From JBFGCA01 sp041567315 (GTDB taxonomy: Bacteria; Acidobacteriota; Thermoanaerobaculia; Multivoradales; JAHEKO01): a stretch of 7,460 nucleotides of DNA. The DNA lies in the NCBI GenBank assembly GCA_041567315.1, contig JBFGCA010000165.1, positions 1 through 7,460 on the forward strand. Direction: 5' to 3'. The first letter of the stretch is position 1. Each line of letters begins with the position of its first letter. Made by a program: the position numbers and the translations under genes. The notes under the pieces are model-generated. The model searched no databases. It was given only the letters and a program-made list of their open reading frames with translations, and was not told the DNA's origin. Of the stretch, positions 6,121 through 7,460 are shown piece after piece.

Positions 6121-7353
6121 ATGCTCCGTCAACTGCCCCGCCTCGCGCTGCTGTTGCCGGCGCTCGCCGCTCTGGCCTGCGGCGCGGACGGGCTCGGGGT
6201 GGGGGGCGAGCCCGGCGGGGCCGAGCAGCGCGCCGCCGTCGAGGTGGCGGCGCTGGTCTGGGACAACGAGAGCCGCTGCCTCGGCATCGGGCGCGAGGCG
6301 ATGCGCCGCTACGAGACCGGCCGCACCGACAAGCGTGACCAGGGGGACTACTTCGGCGCCAGCGACTTCCTGCGCCGCATCTCCAGGCCCGAGCAGCAGG
6401 TCGGCAAGGAGGTCAACGACATCGTCGACCGGCTCATGGAACGGGTGCGCGATGAGGAGCCAACGGAGCTGTTCGACGCCCTCTCCCGCCTGCGCGGCAA
6501 GCAGCGCATGCTGTGCACCGAGATCCTGTCCGCCCACAAGTTCCCGGGCAACTACCGGAGCGAGGTGGCCTTCGTGCTGGGCGAGCTGCGCACCGCCCGC
6601 CGCGACGTCGAAGCGCTGCTGTCGGTCAGCGAGGCCGATGCCCGGCGCGTCCGCGAGCGCTATCGCGCGCAGCTGGCGGCGATCCGCGAAGGGGTGCGCG
6701 AGGAGCTCAAGCTGGCCGGCGAGGCGCGGGACTGGCTCTACGAGTTCGACGAGACGCTGGCGCCCGGCGTCACCCCGGAGGAGTTCCGGGAGGAGCGGCA
6801 GGCCTGGCGCCAGGAGCAGGAGCGCCGCGAGCGGCAGCGGCTCGAGCAGGAGGCGCTCCACCGGCAGGCGGTCGAGCAGAGCCGTGCCGGCTCGCGCGAG
6901 CAGGCGGCGCTGCCCCGACTGGGGCTGGCCGAGGCCGAGGCGCCGCTGCGGGGCCGCGAGCCGGTCGCCGGCGAGGGGGCCGGCGAGGGGGCGGCCGACG
7001 GCCGGCAGGCGATGCGGACCTGGCACGCGCGCTACGCCGCCCGGGTGCGGGCGGCCAGGATCGCGCTGTCCCGCTTTTTGCAGCTGCGGGCGACCCCCGA
7101 CGATCCGCGCACCGCGATGAGCTGCCGCTCGCTCTACAGCGCCGCCAGCGACGTGCTGGTCGACCGCTCGCTGTGGAGCTCGCCCGAGGCGGCGGTCAAC
7201 GATGCCCTCGAGCGGGCCTACGAGGCGATCCGCAGCGCCGCCGAGAGCTGCCTGGCCGGTGACTTCGCCGCCGCCGACCGCCAGATCCGCGCCGCCGAGC
7301 AGGGTCTGGCGGCGGCCACTGCCGTCCTCGCGCGCTACGGTCTCGAGCCCTAG
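6121..7353 (+). CDS. Putative lipoprotein with coiled coil, unknown family
   Basis: This 410-residue protein starts at the ATG at 6121. The frame could extend back to a GTG at 6028, but that would overlap the divergent gene and bury a good lipoprotein signal. From 6121 the N-terminus is MLRQLPRLALLLPALAALAC, with Cys20 as the probable lipidated residue. Residues about 40-210 are mostly helical and charged. Residues about 218-255 are a strongly charged Glu/Arg/Gln coiled-coil stretch (for example EEFREERQAWRQEQERRERQ). Residues 256-295 are a flexible linker containing AGEGAGEG. Residues 297-410 are a second helical domain; its end (SCLAGDFAAADRQIRAAEQ) resembles one TPR-like hairpin. Four more cysteines (53, 132, 335, 377) could form disulfides outside the cytoplasm. 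I do not recognise the family and see no catalytic motif. It is probably a periplasmic or outer-membrane-attached structural protein. It is transcribed divergently from the TPR/protease gene, which hints at a shared envelope role. The TAG stop merges with the second palindromic element. Confidence 0.88.
   Translation: MLRQLPRLALLLPALAALACGADGLGVGGEPGGAEQRAAVEVAALVWDNESRCLGIGREAMRRYETGRTDKRDQGDYFGASDFLRRISRPEQQVGKEVNDIVDRLMERVRDEEPTELFDALSRLRGKQRMLCTEILSAHKFPGNYRSEVAFVLGELRTARRDVEALLSVSEADARRVRERYRAQLAAIREGVREELKLAGEARDWLYEFDETLAPGVTPEEFREERQAWRQEQERRERQRLEQEALHRQAVEQSRAGSREQAALPRLGLAEAEAPLRGREPVAGEGAGEGAADGRQAMRTWHARYAARVRAARIALSRFLQLRATPDDPRTAMSCRSLYSAASDVLVDRSLWSSPEAAVNDALERAYEAIRSAAESCLAGDFAAADRQIRAAEQGLAAATAVLARYGLEP
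6968..6991 (+). repeat. Two perfect tandem copies of a 12-bp unit inside the lipoprotein gene
   Basis: CCGGCGAGGGGG occurs at 6968-6979 and again at 6980-6991. It is in frame and encodes AGEGAGEG in the linker between the coiled coil and the C-terminal helical domain. This is typical of replication slippage in a flexible linker, so the unit number may vary between strains. Confidence 0.85.
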
Positions 7354-7460
7354 CAGTCCGTGGTCGAAGTCGGTCGGGTCGGCTGGCGAGCGCGGCGGGG
7401 CCGGATGCCGGGCGCCGCGACGCAGGCAATGCCGAGCCATTGTCGAGGAGCGGCAACGCC
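7350..7460 (+). repeat. Second, diverged copy of the palindromic element, cut by the right window edge
   Basis: Compared with the minus strand of the intact copy, this stretch begins with CTAG at the stop codon of the gene before it. It keeps patchy similarity in the arm (TCGAA then TCGGT). It then shares the exact 11-mer CGACGCAGGCA (7418-7428) at nearly the same distance from the stop (67 against 66 bases). Next comes a hairpin at the same place, CAATG/CATTG with a six-base loop (7427-7442), where the intact copy has CATAG/CTATG. Bases 7441-7460 match the intact copy at 17 of 20 positions. By symmetry the missing right half should end near 7519, outside the window. I see no gene in this stretch. 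Confidence 0.75.

Noticed and set aside
3233..7120. A 1295-residue open frame on the plus strand
   Set aside because: It starts in the palindromic element and runs antisense to the whole TPR/protease gene, then out of frame through the lipoprotein gene. Its composition is Arg/Gly/Pro-rich with no domain. It is a by-product of GC-rich third positions; the minus-strand protein has a signal peptide, TPRs and HELAH.
6043..7440. A 465-residue open frame on the minus strand over the lipoprotein gene
   Set aside because: It is a mirror of the coding strand, rich in Leu, Ala, Gly and Arg. It begins inside the second palindromic element and overlaps the divergent gene's start.

Overview
This is a GC-rich window (roughly 70% G+C) from a bacterium with a heavily exported, lipoprotein-containing envelope. 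An FG-GAP/ASPIC-UnbV protein (CRTAC1 type) beside a TPR-plus-peptidase-MA protein is a combination I associate with Acidobacteriota and similar soil or environmental phyla. That taxonomic guess is an inference from gene content; there is no rRNA or other marker here.

Layout. Bases 3-1058 (+) are the 3' part of a single-pass membrane protein of unknown family, open at the left edge. It converges on a minus-strand group. Read in its own direction, that group is: a large exported TPR/peptidase-MA protein (6046-3368), a 167-bp imperfect palindrome (3371-3205), a membrane-anchored CRTAC1 protein with FG-GAP repeats and a C-terminal ASPIC/UnbV domain (3129-1264), and a candidate 46-residue small protein (1195-1055). 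The small ORF's stop interlocks with the stop of the left-hand gene. Divergent from the TPR/protease gene, across a 74-bp spacer, is a lipoprotein of unknown family with a coiled coil (6121-7353, +). It is followed directly by a second, diverged and right-truncated copy of the palindromic element (7350-7460).

How it fits together. All four larger proteins carry an export signal or membrane segment, so the theme is the cell envelope. The TPR/protease and CRTAC1 proteins are probably co-transcribed or were before the palindrome arrived. No metabolic pathway can be read from the set.

The strongest unexplained signal is the repeat family. The intact copy has 31-bp terminal inverted repeats matching at 29 of 31 positions, ends in CTAG, and has a small hairpin exactly at its centre. 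The second copy has the same spacing and a central hairpin whose stem differs by two compensatory base-pair changes. Both copies begin at the TAG stop codon of the gene before them. Other points to check are the small ORF, an internal lipoprotein-like signal inside the TPR/protease protein that suggests a gene fusion, and the presence of CTAG at every gene end.
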